A stretch of DNA of 64,000 nucleotides from Massariosphaeria phaeospora (Eukaryota > Ascomycota > Dothideomycetes > Pleosporales), in contig JAADJZ010000008.1 of NCBI GenBank assembly GCA_011032825.1, positions 186,001 through 250,000 of the forward strand. Direction: 5' to 3'. The notes beneath the pieces were generated by a model, which ran no database searches, was not told where the DNA came from, and saw nothing but the letters and a program-made list of their open reading frames with translations. The translations under genes and the position numbers were made by a program. Each line of letters starts with the position of its first letter. Within the stretch, counting starts at the first letter, position 1. Positions 44,151-55,211 of this stretch are shown here, one piece after another.

Positions 44151-44687
44151 TAGGTCTAACTATACGGTGTTTTTACTTTTTACTTTTTCGTGGTATACTA
44201 TACGACAGACATCCGATGAAGCGTTTAATGTGTCAACCCAACCCGCCAATCCATCAAACCATCGAAAACGTCCACTCCGAATGGCAAACACCAACCAACC
44301 AAAGCCACCACCGGGGAAAGCGCAGCCCCAGAAGCGACGAACCCATCCCGACAACTCGGACGTGCAAAATCAGAGATAACCCGGATATTGTCACTCGAGT
44401 ACGCAATGCATAGCAACCAACCTCCACCGGTGTTTAAATTTTCAAATGCATATCATACCGAATTCTTCGCGAACCGTGAATCATGGAGGTGGATATATAG
44501 GCGGCTATGCTTGAAAATAACTACAGTTATGCCGCCTTCGTAACCATGCTGCGCAGAGTGGAGACCATGAACACCCCCACTCAACCAGTTCAGGCCAGAC
44601 ATCGCCACCTCAGCACGATACCGCGACGCCCGGCTCGGCTCCTCCTGCACTCCCCCGCCCACGTCGTCACTCTCCCCCTCCATCCAT
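44151..44687. other. Intergenic after MITE 2
   Basis: 3' flank of the importin gene. No gene seen. Confidence 0.4.
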
Positions 44688-47600
44688 CTACATGATTCCC
44701 AGATCCCCGAACCCTTTCAAAATATCCTTGTCCACCCTTCCCAGCCACTCCTCCTGGAACTGCTGTTCGCCGCCGACCTCTTTAATCGTCTGCTGCAGGT
44801 GCTCGCGGACGAACGCGACAAGATTGAGGCGGTGCACTGGGTCGGAGTAGATGAGGTTGCGTTTGCGGGCTTCTTCGGGGGCTTCGGGCTCGTTGGGGTG
44901 GTAGGCGTTGGGTTCGTCGGGCCAGTAGAGGGAGCTGAAGAACGCGGAGTTAGTATCATGTATCGCGAGGGGGAAAGACAAACTGCTTAGGGGTGGGAAG
45001 GAAAAAAGAACGTACTCAGCCGTCTGGTCATCACACCCGTCTAGCAACTCCCCGAGAACATCCGTCCACATGACAATCAGATTCTGCAGTCTGCCCATAA
45101 TCCACGGTGCCCGCGTCTCCAATAGCCTCGTCAGCACAAGCGTCATCAGTTTCTTGCTCGGCAGGTCGCCGATGTTCTCGATATGGCCGAACCACTCCTC
45201 GAGTAACCAATCCAGCGTCTTCTCCAGCTCAGCGCCGCCAATGGTGCTTAGTGCTTCCAGTAAGGTCGATGGTGACGCAAGACCAATGCGGGCAAGTACG
45301 GTGAAGAAGTCTGTTTCTACGACACCATCGACAGCCCGGGAGGGAAGCTCGCGGTACGGGCCATGCGATTGATGGTGGGTCCAAGCGCCGTGGAGACCTT
45401 CCATGACTTTGGCAAGAAAGCTGGTGTTGATGAGATCGCCGACGACCACTTTGACTGCGCCTTCACCGCCAAGGTCATCCGCCCCCCGAATGATACACAT
45501 CATCAGATGGGTGACGGTCCCGCTGGCTTCCGGTTTGAGATTGCCGAGAAGCGCTGCTAGCTCTTGTAGAAGGGCAGGCCGGAAGTTGTCGGCGAGGACG
45601 GAGGCTGGCGCAAGCAACAGATATGCTTCCGTGATCTCAATAGCTTTTCGGAGCGTCTCGTTGTCCAGTGTGAAGAGTGGCAGGAGGTATTGTAGAAGAT
45701 TCAAGAGCTCTGGCGGGGTTGGTTCCGGGGCTGAAGGCGTCTGCGCAAGTATTGATGACCAGAGGTCAAGTGCATCCTCTAGCAGATACACTTGAGTGTC
45801 GGAGTTCGGTTCGATGGCGCTCTGAATGATCGGAAGGAAGGAGCTGTGGAACAATCGAGACTCACCCTTCATGGCGTTAGTGAGGCGGGCGAGCATTATT
45901 AGTATGGCTTGCTTCATCAGATGCTCCTCTCCAGACTGTTCCCAGAGCGGCGGGAGAAGAGAGATGATATTGTTAGCGTATGGGATGATCTGCCGTCGTT
46001 AGGTATGTACTTTGGAATATATGGCGCTTGGCTTACATGATGGTCCAAACGCTCCACGACGGAACTGATAGTATTCAGTAGGCCCATTTTAGTCTCTGGA
46101 AGCTCAACTTCCTGCACTAAAGCCATCAGTCTGTCTAGTATCGTCGGCGCATAGGGTAGGAAGTTATCGGCACTGAATTCCCATTCATCGGCTACTTCTC
46201 TGAACCGTCTCCCGGCAGTGACTCGGACTACGTGATCGTTGAGTGGGTCGTTCTTGTCCAACAGATGTTGATAGATCTGATACACTATAGGCTTCTTGTC
46301 CTTCGCAATTCGAATGGAGATCCACTGGGAAATGATAATTGCAATTCGACGGCGGATGATGTTGTATCCAGGCTTCTGCTTCTGGGCCTCGGCCACCAAG
46401 GTGTTCGTGATGAATGAGTCGAAATCTAACTGATCGAGCAAGACGTCGGCTGCCAGTCCTATAGCAGTGTATACCGAGTCCTTGAAGAGGATGTCTTCGT
46501 TGTCCGGTGCTGTTGCACGTCAGTAATTGGCTGATTGCAGCGACAGCGTGAGTACTCACTCGCAACTGTGTAGAAGACTTGCAGCAAAGGCTGAATTATC
46601 AGATTTTTAAAATTCTTTGCGAGATCTAGGAACAACTTTTCGGCGCAGGGCCGGATGGCGAACTCCCAATCCTCGGCGCCCTCTTCCATCTTCTCCCATT
46701 CGTCAGGCTCTTCTTCCCACATGCGGAGATCACTGGGTCTAAAGATGAAGAAGCGCGTGACAAGGGCGGAGACCATCTCGCGTACGAGGTCGTCAGTGAG
46801 AAGTTCTGACTTGACCATCTGCGTGGCGCGATTCCGATTTTCCTTTTCCTGAGCATTTTGATATCGAAAGCTTTGTGCCGGGTAGAAAACCATCTTGACG
46901 CAAGCACGCACCAGGAGCAGGCCTTTCAAACCTACACGCTCCAGAATGGACTTGTCGTCGTCTTCTGCATCGCCATCGGTCCCGATCGTAGCGCCATCGA
47001 CCGACTTGGAGCCCCACGATTCTCCCAGACGCGCGATCAGACTCCAGTAGTCACGGACGAGATCTAGTGAATTGGGTAGTAGGACAAAGTCAGCCGGATG
47101 GGTTGTTGCCATGGCAAGATGAAACTTGGAGAGCTGCACGAGGTGCTTCTCGATCATCTTCCGGACGCTGGGGGCGAGCGGAGAGTCTTCGTGCATGACG
47201 TATGGGATAAACTCCCCAAAGTGCGTCCGCGACAGAGTCCAGAATTCCTGGACATTTTTCTCAGCGGCTGGGGAGCTATACCCTGCAATGACCAGTCGTC
47301 GAAGAGTCTTGATAGCCAGTAAGCTGTTCTCGATGCTTTCAATGGCACCGCCTTCATCGTCGCCACCCTCGCGGAAGAAGGCCTGCCAGTTCTGGACCTT
47401 TTCCACGTATATGGCGCCGAGGATGTGTAGGATTGCTGGTGTGACGCCCTGCAGGTTTTGTATAGTCCGCAACAACCGTCCAGTTGACAATTCTTTGACA
47501 ATGTAGAGAGTGACGAGAAGAGCGCGCGGGAGGTGAAGCCGGTAGGCATTGGGGTCGGAACAGGATCGGAGGAGCTGGATCAGCTGCTGGAAGATGTCTG

Positions 47601-48161
47601 GCCTGCACAGCGTTAACTGGAGCCTGCAGCAATGGAGCGAGGCCCGCATACCAGTCGCCGGGAAAGTCGAAGCGCACTATCTTCCCAATGACCAAGGCGT
47701 TCTGCAGTGCAAGCCGTTGGTCTGCCTCGCTCACGCCGCTCTCTAGAAGCTTATCCCGTATGGCCGCCTTGTCTTCCTTGTCGACTGCACTGTCCCGTAG
47801 TCAGATGGGTACTCGCGCAGCCAGCTTGTCCAACACTTACTTGGTTGCCGTCTTCCGCCAGTACTTGTCGATGCCGTTCTTGAGCTGGATGACGGCGAGG
47901 TAGCGCACTTCGAGCGGCAGCGACTTGTCGAGGAAGACGGACTCATTCAGTGTCAGTGGCTGGATTCGCTGCGGGTGCTGCTCGACTCACCTGAAGCAGC
48001 GGGTAGAAGCCCTTCGCCTTCTCCCACTGCTGCAGCTGCTTGGTGCCTGTCTGGACCTGGTTCGGGCTGGCCGACACGGCCGACCGCAGGACATGGTAGA
48101 GGATGCCTTCGGTGAGCGGGTTGGCCTCGCCGGGCACTTCGACGGCGTACTGCAGGGCCAT
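44688..48161 (-). CDS. KAP120: Importin-beta-like karyopherin Kap120 (importin-11 type)
   Basis: Seven exons on the minus strand: 47991-48161, 47841-47941, 47652-47789, 46560-47602, 46037-46509, 45016-45989 and 44688-44934. They join exactly in frame to 1048 residues, close to yeast Kap120. The N-terminal importin domain is clear (GTKQLQQWEKAKGFYPLLQS, then LPLEVRYLAVIQLKNGIDKY), followed by HEAT-type helices throughout. Diagnostic blocks are RLHLPRALLVTLYIVKELST, VATPDNEDILFKDSVYTAIG and FGHIENIGDLPSKKLMTLVL. It binds RanGTP and carries cargo, in yeast including ribosome assembly factors, through nuclear pores. Divergent from the peroxin gene, with 636 bp between start codons. Confidence 0.92.
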
Positions 48162-48797
48162 GGCGAGCGGGTGGTGGGCGTCGAAAGCGTCTCAAGATTT
48201 GCAGCTCGTGGCACGGTCGAACGGCCGTGGTGGGGTTCTCCAGGGACGGCAGGCCGATTGCGGAACTGGACTGGCTAGGGGAACAGCGCGGGCATGGAGC
48301 CGGCACGCAGAGGCAGCGAGACGGGGAGCAAACAAGAGAAGGGACGGCCGCCGCTGGCCGAGCGAACAGCATGAGGGACGCGGCAGTGTGAGGCCGGTGT
48401 TTACCTGCGCTGGCGCTGGCGCTGGCGCTGAGAACAGAGAAAAAGCTCCCCGCACTCTGCGCGTCTCCAATCACATGGCAGCCATCTCCGCCTGCCATGG
48501 GCGCCGTCTCTGCGTCTCTACACATGCTGCGAGAGTGCAGCCGGCGTAGATGGTGTTGCGAAGTTTCCTGTCTCTTCTAGCTTGGGCCTCCAGTTCGTAC
48601 TCGCTACTTCGACATCTCACCTATTTGTTCACCAGCGCCAAGTGAGGTCGTGCAACCGTCAGGCGATGCGGCTCCGTCTCGAACTCGAACCTCGGCCCGT
48701 TCACTCCTCGACTTGATGTCACGCTATCACGCTCGCGCCTCTTCAACCTCTTCAACGACCCCCTCGACGTCCTTCTGCCTCCCCCAGATGCGCCGCG
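48162..48797. other. Divergent promoter of the importin and peroxin genes
   Basis: 636 bp between two start codons on opposite strands. It contains a GCGCTG hexamer repeated four to five times (48409-48432). No TATA box is evident, as usual for housekeeping genes. Confidence 0.5.
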
Positions 48798-50402
48798 ATG
48801 CCCTCTGCCGACTTTGCCGCTGCCCAAGAGCGGATCGCTGCGCGACGAGCCCAGCGCGCCGCCCACGCTCGCGCCCAGCATGAGTCCTCCTCCGCCTCCG
48901 CCCGCACGCTCTCGCGATTACCGTACCCCTTCAACCGCTTCAGCAGCGCCGGCGTCAGCGCCTGGGACGCGATCAAAGGCCGCGAAGGCACGCGGCCGGA
49001 GTTCAGGGTCGGCCAGGTGGACGCAGAACTGCTGGATGAGGAGCTGTTGAATCTGCTGAAAGGGCAGGTGGGCGAAGGCTTGAAGTACTTCGGATCGCAT
49101 ATCACGGACTCGTACACGCCCGAGATTCTGCTTGGCCTGCGGTTGATACTGTTCAAACTGTCGATATGGAACAACGATGCGTCGTATGGCGCGCATCTCC
49201 AGGGCCTGCGATACGCCGACGCGCGCTCGAACTCTCCAGCCCGGCCACCCCCCAAACCATGGCAGAAGGCCGCGTACGGCATAATCACAATAGGCGGACG
49301 ATACGCGTGGACCAAATGGGAAGAGTACCTCCTTTCCACCTCCGAAGACTACACCACCCCCCAATCACCGACCCTCGCCCTCTTCTCGCGCCTGACCGAA
49401 AACCTCAACTCCGTCCACGACATGGCCTCGCTCGCCTCCTTCCTCACCTTCCTCTACAACGGCCGCTACCGCACCCTCACAGACCGCTTCCTGCGCCTCC
49501 GCCTGACCCCGACCTCGCACTCCACCTCCCGCGAAGTCTCATTCGAATACCTCAACCGCCAGCTCGTCTGGCACGCCTTCACCGAGTTCCTGCTCTTCCT
49601 CCTGCCACTCGTCGGCATCTCGCGCTGGCGCCGCATCCTCGGGCGCACATGGCGCAAACTCCGCTCCTCGTTCCTCGCGCTACTGGGCCGCGCGCCCGCC
49701 AACACCAGCGACGCCGACGACGAGAACAAAGCAGCGGGTGAACTCGGCTTCCTGCCCGAGCGCACCTGCGCGATATGCTACCGCGACCAGAACCCCACGA
49801 CCACCGAGCAAGACCTCATCTCACAGTCGGCAGGCGGAGGCGGCGTGGTCGGGTCCGCAGCGACGGATATCACGAACCCGTACGAGACGGTGCCGTGCGG
49901 CTGTATATACTGCTTCGCGTGTCTAGCGCAGCGCATCGCCAACGAAGAAGGCGAAGGCTGGACCTGCCTTCGATGCGGCGACGTCGTGAAGGAGTGCCGC
50001 CCTTGGAGCGGCGACATCCTAGAGGAAACGCCGCGGCCCTCCCAATCCCAATCTCAATCTCAGACCCAGTCCACGCACCACGCGCACGGTCCCGGAAAGA
50101 CCGTCGGGTTCGCCTCGTACGGCGACGCCCATGATGGCGACGAAGAGGCCGAGAAACAGTTGCGCGTAGTCGACCCTATACCAGAGCAAGAAGACGGCTC
50201 GGGGTCGGTGCTGGGCGGCGAGGACGGCGCGCTGGGGGGCGTGGACCAGACGAGGGGGTTGGGTCTGGGGGAGAGTTTGGCGCTGGCAGAGAGTCGGGAG
50301 TGGGGGAGGGCGAGTAGCAGCAGCAGTAGTAGTAGTGAAGAGGATAACCAGAGCGAGGAGTACGATGAAGATGAGGACGAGGAGGGGCAGGAGCTGGGGT
50401 AG
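48798..50402 (+). CDS. PEX2: Peroxisomal RING E3 ligase Pex2
   Basis: A single-exon gene of 534 residues. The N-terminal Pex2/Pex12 domain spans about 55-295 with membrane segments (LRLILFKLSIWNN, then YGIITIGGRYAWTKW, then FTEFLLFLLPLVGISRWRRI). The RING finger has C324, C327, C367, C369, C372, C375, C390 and C393 (TCAICYRDQN, PCGCIYCFACLAQRI and GWTCLRCG). C369 sits where most RINGs have His. Pex2, with Pex10 and Pex12, ubiquitinates the Pex5 receptor so that it can be recycled from the peroxisome membrane. The C-terminal 130 residues are disordered, with SQSQSQ, Gly-rich, poly-Ser and acidic tracts, making it longer than many orthologues. Confidence 0.92.
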   Translation: MPSADFAAAQERIAARRAQRAAHARAQHESSSASARTLSRLPYPFNRFSSAGVSAWDAIKGREGTRPEFRVGQVDAELLDEELLNLLKGQVGEGLKYFGSHITDSYTPEILLGLRLILFKLSIWNNDASYGAHLQGLRYADARSNSPARPPPKPWQKAAYGIITIGGRYAWTKWEEYLLSTSEDYTTPQSPTLALFSRLTENLNSVHDMASLASFLTFLYNGRYRTLTDRFLRLRLTPTSHSTSREVSFEYLNRQLVWHAFTEFLLFLLPLVGISRWRRILGRTWRKLRSSFLALLGRAPANTSDADDENKAAGELGFLPERTCAICYRDQNPTTTEQDLISQSAGGGGVVGSAATDITNPYETVPCGCIYCFACLAQRIANEEGEGWTCLRCGDVVKECRPWSGDILEETPRPSQSQSQSQTQSTHHAHGPGKTVGFASYGDAHDGDEEAEKQLRVVDPIPEQEDGSGSVLGGEDGALGGVDQTRGLGLGESLALAESREWGRASSSSSSSSEEDNQSEEYDEDEDEEGQELG

Positions 50403-51264
50403 ATGGATGGGAGGGAGAGGGAGAGCTGTTGAAGGGGATATACCTACTAGCCATGGTGGCTGTTTCGATTCGATTTAGTACTTAATTTAAGGCAGATGAC
50501 TGCGTTACATTCTTCTCAATACGCTGCGCTGTGCTGAGATGTTGTATCTATCTCTCCATGCTGTCCATGTTCACGCCCAGAAGACTCTGAGCTGAGTAGT
50601 GAAGCCCGACCGACCATGGATGTGAACCGTGAGCCGCTCCCTTTGGCTAAATAACCATAACCCGGAGCAGCCCCAGCGCCAGCGTATACATAGTCAAGTT
50701 CTCTTTTGCGCCATCGTCATTGGGACTTGACAGATTCAACTTGGCAGTTTCTCAAGGCTGCGCAAAGCAAAAGACACGAGATGGAGAGAGGCCAGCCTTG
50801 TATTGCCATCAGGGATTCACAACGCATAGACAGGGTCTGGACGAGGAAAACTCTTCTTTTGATTATCATCAGTCATCCACAAAGCGAAGACTTGATGTGT
50901 GGAAGAAGAAAAACCCTCTTGTTGATGGTCATCAGAGTCCGCAAAGCGAAGATTCAACATGGAGAAGGAAAACTCTTCCGTTGCTCATCAGTTATTTGCA
51001 AAACAGCTCATCTTCGAGCCTACACTATACAGAGTGCAATTGTCCGTCATTTCATTCCCAGACGTACTCCGAGCCAATAGTGAACCTGCTGCTCCTACCC
51101 GTCCTGACCTGACCTGACCGGTCCTGTGATGTGAATGACTGCTGCTAGAGAATCTTAGTCTTCGTAGCCACTTCTTCGCCAGCAAACGACTCCCAGACGC
51201 GAGACGTGCTCGCTGCATAAACTCATGAAAACCAACGGGACGTATCCACCCGCACACATGCCCT
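50403..51264. other. Intergenic with tandem repeat
   Basis: Between the 3' ends of the peroxin (plus) and the zinc-finger gene (minus). It holds the 60-bp tandem repeat listed below and no supported gene. Confidence 0.45.
50807..51010 (+). repeat. Degenerate tandem repeat, unit about 60 bp, three and a half copies
   Basis: Units start with CATCAG at 50807, 50867, 50930 and 50986 (60, 63 and 56 bp, then a partial). Each full unit contains a GCRWAGA-type block and GGAAAACTCTTC or a variant. The array is open in two forward frames, but neither gives a recognisable protein. Confidence 0.7.
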
Positions 51265-52390
51265 TCAAGACCGGGAAAACTCGACATACTTCGGCAGCGC
51301 CGCCATCTTCTCCTCGGGACTAATGCGGTCGTCGTTGAACACCATCCTGACATTGTGCTTGTCCTTCTTCGACTTCTTCTCCGTCGGTGCCTCGGTGGTC
51401 GCGCCCTGGACATGTGATATTAGCTCGTCGACTGATGCGGAGATGGCGGTGGCACCCGGTGGGGCTTGTGCAGGCGCGCCGTAGCTGGGACGTTGCGGGA
51501 GGGCGGGCACGCTTCCAGGTCGCGCGCCGTTCATTGGGGGTTGGCCGCCGAAGTGAGCGGGGAACGCGGCGCCGTTGGGTGGGAAGGGCTGGCCTGCTGC
51601 AAAAGGCGGCGCTGCGCCGGGCGGGGGGAACGCCTGACCGGGTGGTGCTGCGAAAGGTGCGGCCACGGGCGGTGTCTGTGGGAAGAGTGTGTTAGCCAAA
51701 CGGAAAACAGTTGCATCCAGCAACGACGAGTTGACCCGGATGAAAGAAGTGCCCGCCAGCAGCATTGTCCAAAGAAACATGCAGAGATGGCTCAGCTGAG
51801 CACGAGCACATAGGAATATACCCACAATGTGCTGCACAGGAGGCGCGATGATAACCCCGTTCATCCTGTCTTCCCTCCACTGGTCGACATGCACCATAAT
51901 CTCCTCCAACTCCTCTTTAACACGTTCACGCTTATGCGACCCACTCGCGCCGTTGGTAAGCAGGCCTCGAACCGGATTGCCCGTGATTTTCGCGCGCTGG
52001 GCTTCCTCTTCGAAGTGCTGGTGTGTGACTAGCTGATTGTGCTCGTCCAAAACCTCAGGCGGCACGCCCTCCATACCGAAGATCTCGACTTCGAGGCCCT
52101 GGCGGCCGGCGACCGAATTTTCGACAAACTGGAGATTTTCCTTGTGCACTTGGGTCATATGCACTTGGAGACCTATTTGATTGCGTTAGCTGGCTGTCGC
52201 TGGGCCGAGGTGGGGGTTCTCGACCTCCGGCGGTATTCAGGCGGCGTCCACAGCGGTCACATTTGAAGTGTTTGGCCTTTTGGTGGGAGATCAGAATCTT
52301 CAGGTCGTCGAAGTCTCGCTCGCAGTAATAGCACCACGGACGCTCGAGCTTCTGCTGGAGGTCGGGGTACCTCTTCCTCTTTTTCGTCAT
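51265..52390 (-). CDS. BuGZ/ZNF207-type C2H2 zinc-finger protein
   Basis: Three exons on the minus strand, 52225-52390, 51826-52172 and 51265-51675. They join in frame to 307 residues. Two fingers sit at the start: C20, C23, H36, H41 ([20 protein letters not shown]) and C44, C47, H60, H65 ([13 protein letters not shown], then LQVHMTQVH). A Pro/Ala/Gly-rich low-complexity region follows (residues about 175-255), and the C-terminal [18 protein letters not shown] is a hallmark of the family. Animal BuGZ stabilises Bub3 at kinetochores and binds microtubules; fungal members are less studied. The first intron has an unusual GTCGAG donor, forced by the conserved finger, and the second is long for this genome (150 nt). 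Confidence 0.85.
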
Positions 52391-53014
52391 GACGGCTCGG
52401 TGCGGATCGTTGTTTGGGGGAGTTTCTACGGATTAACTGCTTCTAACGGTCCTCCTGTGTGGAGGTTGGGAGGGTTGGTGGGGGGGAGCAAGACTCGAGT
52501 GGCAGCGCGCAGGTGAAGCTCGTCGAGAGATGCCAAGGTCACTAGCGCTGAATGGACTTGGCACATTCGCGACGACTTTTTCGCCGCAGCCGTTCGGGAC
52601 CAATGTCCGACACTCTTCTCATCGCAACGCTTCATGACGAAGCACAATTCTCGTTGTTTTCGATCAGAATGAGCTTGCTATATTAATTCTAGCCAGACCT
52701 ATCGCGGCGTGTAATCACTCGCTACACCACGCAACCCGCACAGCAGCCACTTGAGTCTCAGACAATCATACAAGTCCCCTCGGGGAGCATCCCGTATCCT
52801 CGCGTTTTGCCTGGGTCCGGTGTATGCGGCTGTACAATGCTACGTGCTTCTTTCGTTGCAAGAACAATCAAGGGCCTTCATAGTTCACGCTAGCTCGCTC
52901 TTACGAGACTTTCTACGAAGAGTGTGACTCCTTGCGCATCTACATTTGTACTTTATATGGCGTCGTTAAATCGTCGGCTGTGAGGATTTTCAGACCAAGC
53001 CACCCCAACTGGCT
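52391..53014. other. Intergenic
   Basis: Promoter side of the zinc-finger gene and 3' flank of the hydrolase gene. No other feature seen. Confidence 0.4.
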
Positions 53015-53808
53015 TCATTGCGCCACCAAGGCCATCAGGTTAAAGCCGATGTTCTCGTTCTTCTCACCCTCTATCCAGCGCCGGATCACCTCAAGACACT
53101 TCTCAGATAGTACGTCGTCCTCGTCGGCAAGCTGTGCCAAGTCAACTGGGCGTTTTCGGTCGCCATCCATCTGGAAAAGGTGCCCGGATTTCTGGGATTT
53201 GACAAAGCAGATGTAGTGATAGTCGACTTCGGCCTGCGGGTCCGTGGGTGCTTCGGTGTCCCCTTTACTCGCTACTGAAGCATAGACTTGCTCCAGCTCC
53301 TGGCTGTCCTCGAGTACCAGCGCACGCTCATCCGACTTCAGAGGCGTACATTTCTCAAGAAGACTTTCTAGCAGGGATTCGGTGGCTGTGTGGTTTGAGC
53401 GATGGACGTATCTCTGTGGGGTGGCAACCTACCAATACTGGACCTGAGCTCTCCATTACATACACCGTGGAGGATTGCGTACAGCCCGCAAGCATTGTTA
53501 ATCGTCTGCTTGAAGAAAACAACATCCTCGTGCTCGCCAGCAACGTCATATTCCTCGCGCTCACGATCTTCTTCGGCAACCCGTGCGTCATACGTCTCCG
53601 TTCCAGGGAATACGAGGATCAGTGCGTATACCGGCCGAGGGATGAAGGCCAAGAGGTCTGGATCATGGATCGAGAGAACATCTTGGAAGCCGAACGTTTT
53701 CGGGACGCCCAATTTGTGTATAAGCTCGGTGAACACCTCGGGATCTGACTCGAGAGGTATGAAGTGTTTCCGGTAGGTTTGTTTTGCTTGTGGGTTGGTT
53801 GACTCCAT
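53015..53808 (-). CDS. Ubiquitin C-terminal hydrolase, UCH family (peptidase C12)
   Basis: Two exons on the minus strand, 53433-53808 and 53015-53385, with donor GTAGGT and acceptor CAG. They join in frame to 248 residues, close to Yuh1 and UCH-L3. The catalytic set is complete: oxyanion Q101 and nucleophile C107 in FKQTINNACGLYAILHGVC, H182 in VDYHYICFVK and D199 in LFQMDGDRKRP. ESDPEVFTELIHKLGV at the start is the usual ubiquitin-contact region. It cleaves small adducts from the ubiquitin C terminus and processes precursors in the cytosol. I start at MESTNP because 38 extra residues from an upstream ATG lack family similarity. Confidence 0.92.
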
Positions 53809-55211
53809 GGATTCTTTTGATGCTATCGGATGTGGTGGAGTTGGTTTGGAAGTAGGCCGGGAGCCCAAGGTGTTTTCCTGGCAGGCACCACCCACCCATG
53901 CCAAGAGATACGGCTCTTTCATTGGCCGACTTCACCGTCATCTCACCTCTGCAATTGCACTTTGACGGCACCAAATATAATACGGCTCTGTAAGGGTGAG
54001 GTTGGTCCTCTCTCATCTCCAACCCATTCACGACTTCTCGAATTCATTGTCATCCGTTTGGCCGAAACCTGAGGTCATCTACATACGCCGCTCGTAGACA
54101 GCTCCAGGCTACTTTCCGGTTTCTCGTTATCTTCTTCTTACCACTGCTTCTGATCTTTTCCCTCATCTTTTTCCTTGTGCAGCTGCTGCCATGTGCCTTC
54201 CTTTAGTCTCCTATCGCAGAGTGGTGTGGGGGCCCTTTTCGTCTCATATAAGATATGCATAGCGACACACATCGACACAACGACGCAAGAATATAACGCT
54301 ACTTCACTACAAAATTGTCAGCCAACTCGCGAGGGTGATACACTTGCAACCATTGTCACGGTTCATGGCCTCTTACCCTATTCAGGACTAGTATAGTTTG
54401 TCAGCACACACCTAGATAGAATGTCTGTAGCTTCCTACAATACAACCCCAGTACAATCTTCAACTTCTTCCCCAATCCGCGACAACCATCGTTCATCCAA
54501 TCATGTTGTGGTCAATGCTGCCCATGAAAGCGACCTTTACCGTCTCTACTATTTGCGAAGTCATTCGCATACTTGGAAATGCTCGTATGTGGTCGCTGTT
54601 CATACATGTTTGAATCTACCTGCCTGAACCGGCACCGTCGTGGCATAAAAACGTTTCCGATGCGCACCTGGCGGGTACTACAAGCATACATTCTCGTCTT
54701 TTAAGCCCTACATGCAATACCTACTATACTAGATGCAATAAGGCTTCGTAAATATAGAGGTAGACTATTTACCTGTCGCTAAAAAACCCTAGGTTGTCAA
54801 CAGGATCGCCTGAATTCTATTTTATCGGCATGCTGGTCACCTACTGCCAAGAAATTCACCATGCGGTGGTTGGTCAGCCCCATGACGGCTAATTTTTAGA
54901 CAGCATTTACTACCGCCCCAGTGCAACCCCGCAGATTGGCAACAACTCCGAGGTACAACTGCTATCATCCGGTTGTCATCGTTCCCGGCGGCGTCAAAGG
55001 TCAACAGCCCGTGTCTCCTACGGGATCGGGTATAGCATCTCTTATCCACCTTCCTAACCCGGCAGGACCGCGCCCGACAATCAGGCATCTGGAGCTACCC
55101 TGGTACAGTGCAGGAGCTATGGCATCATCGTAGTTATTGCTCAATTGTACTTTAGGGCCCTCACGCAGCAATTTTTGGCGGCTTGTCAGGCCTGTGGTCG
55201 AGTTCGAAGCC
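53809..55211. other. Gap with R2 copy 3
   Basis: No supported gene. Short frames such as 54421-54627 are Ser/Thr/His-rich and unremarkable. R2 copy 3 lies at 54702-54864. Confidence 0.4.
54702..54864 (-). repeat. Dispersed repeat R2, copy 3 (inverted)
   Basis: On the minus strand it reads GCCGATAAA, GCGATCCTGTTGACAACC, TTTTTTAGCGACAGGTA, AGTCTACCTCTATATTTACG and AAGCCTTATTGCATCTAG. These match copies 1 and 2 in the same order. It is the only copy sharing extra sequence with both other copies. Confidence 0.65.

Noticed and set aside
52810..52835. A sequence resembling the end of the 30.1-kb MITE (GGTGTATGCGG)
   Set aside because: Only 11 bases match and there is no partner inverted repeat nearby.
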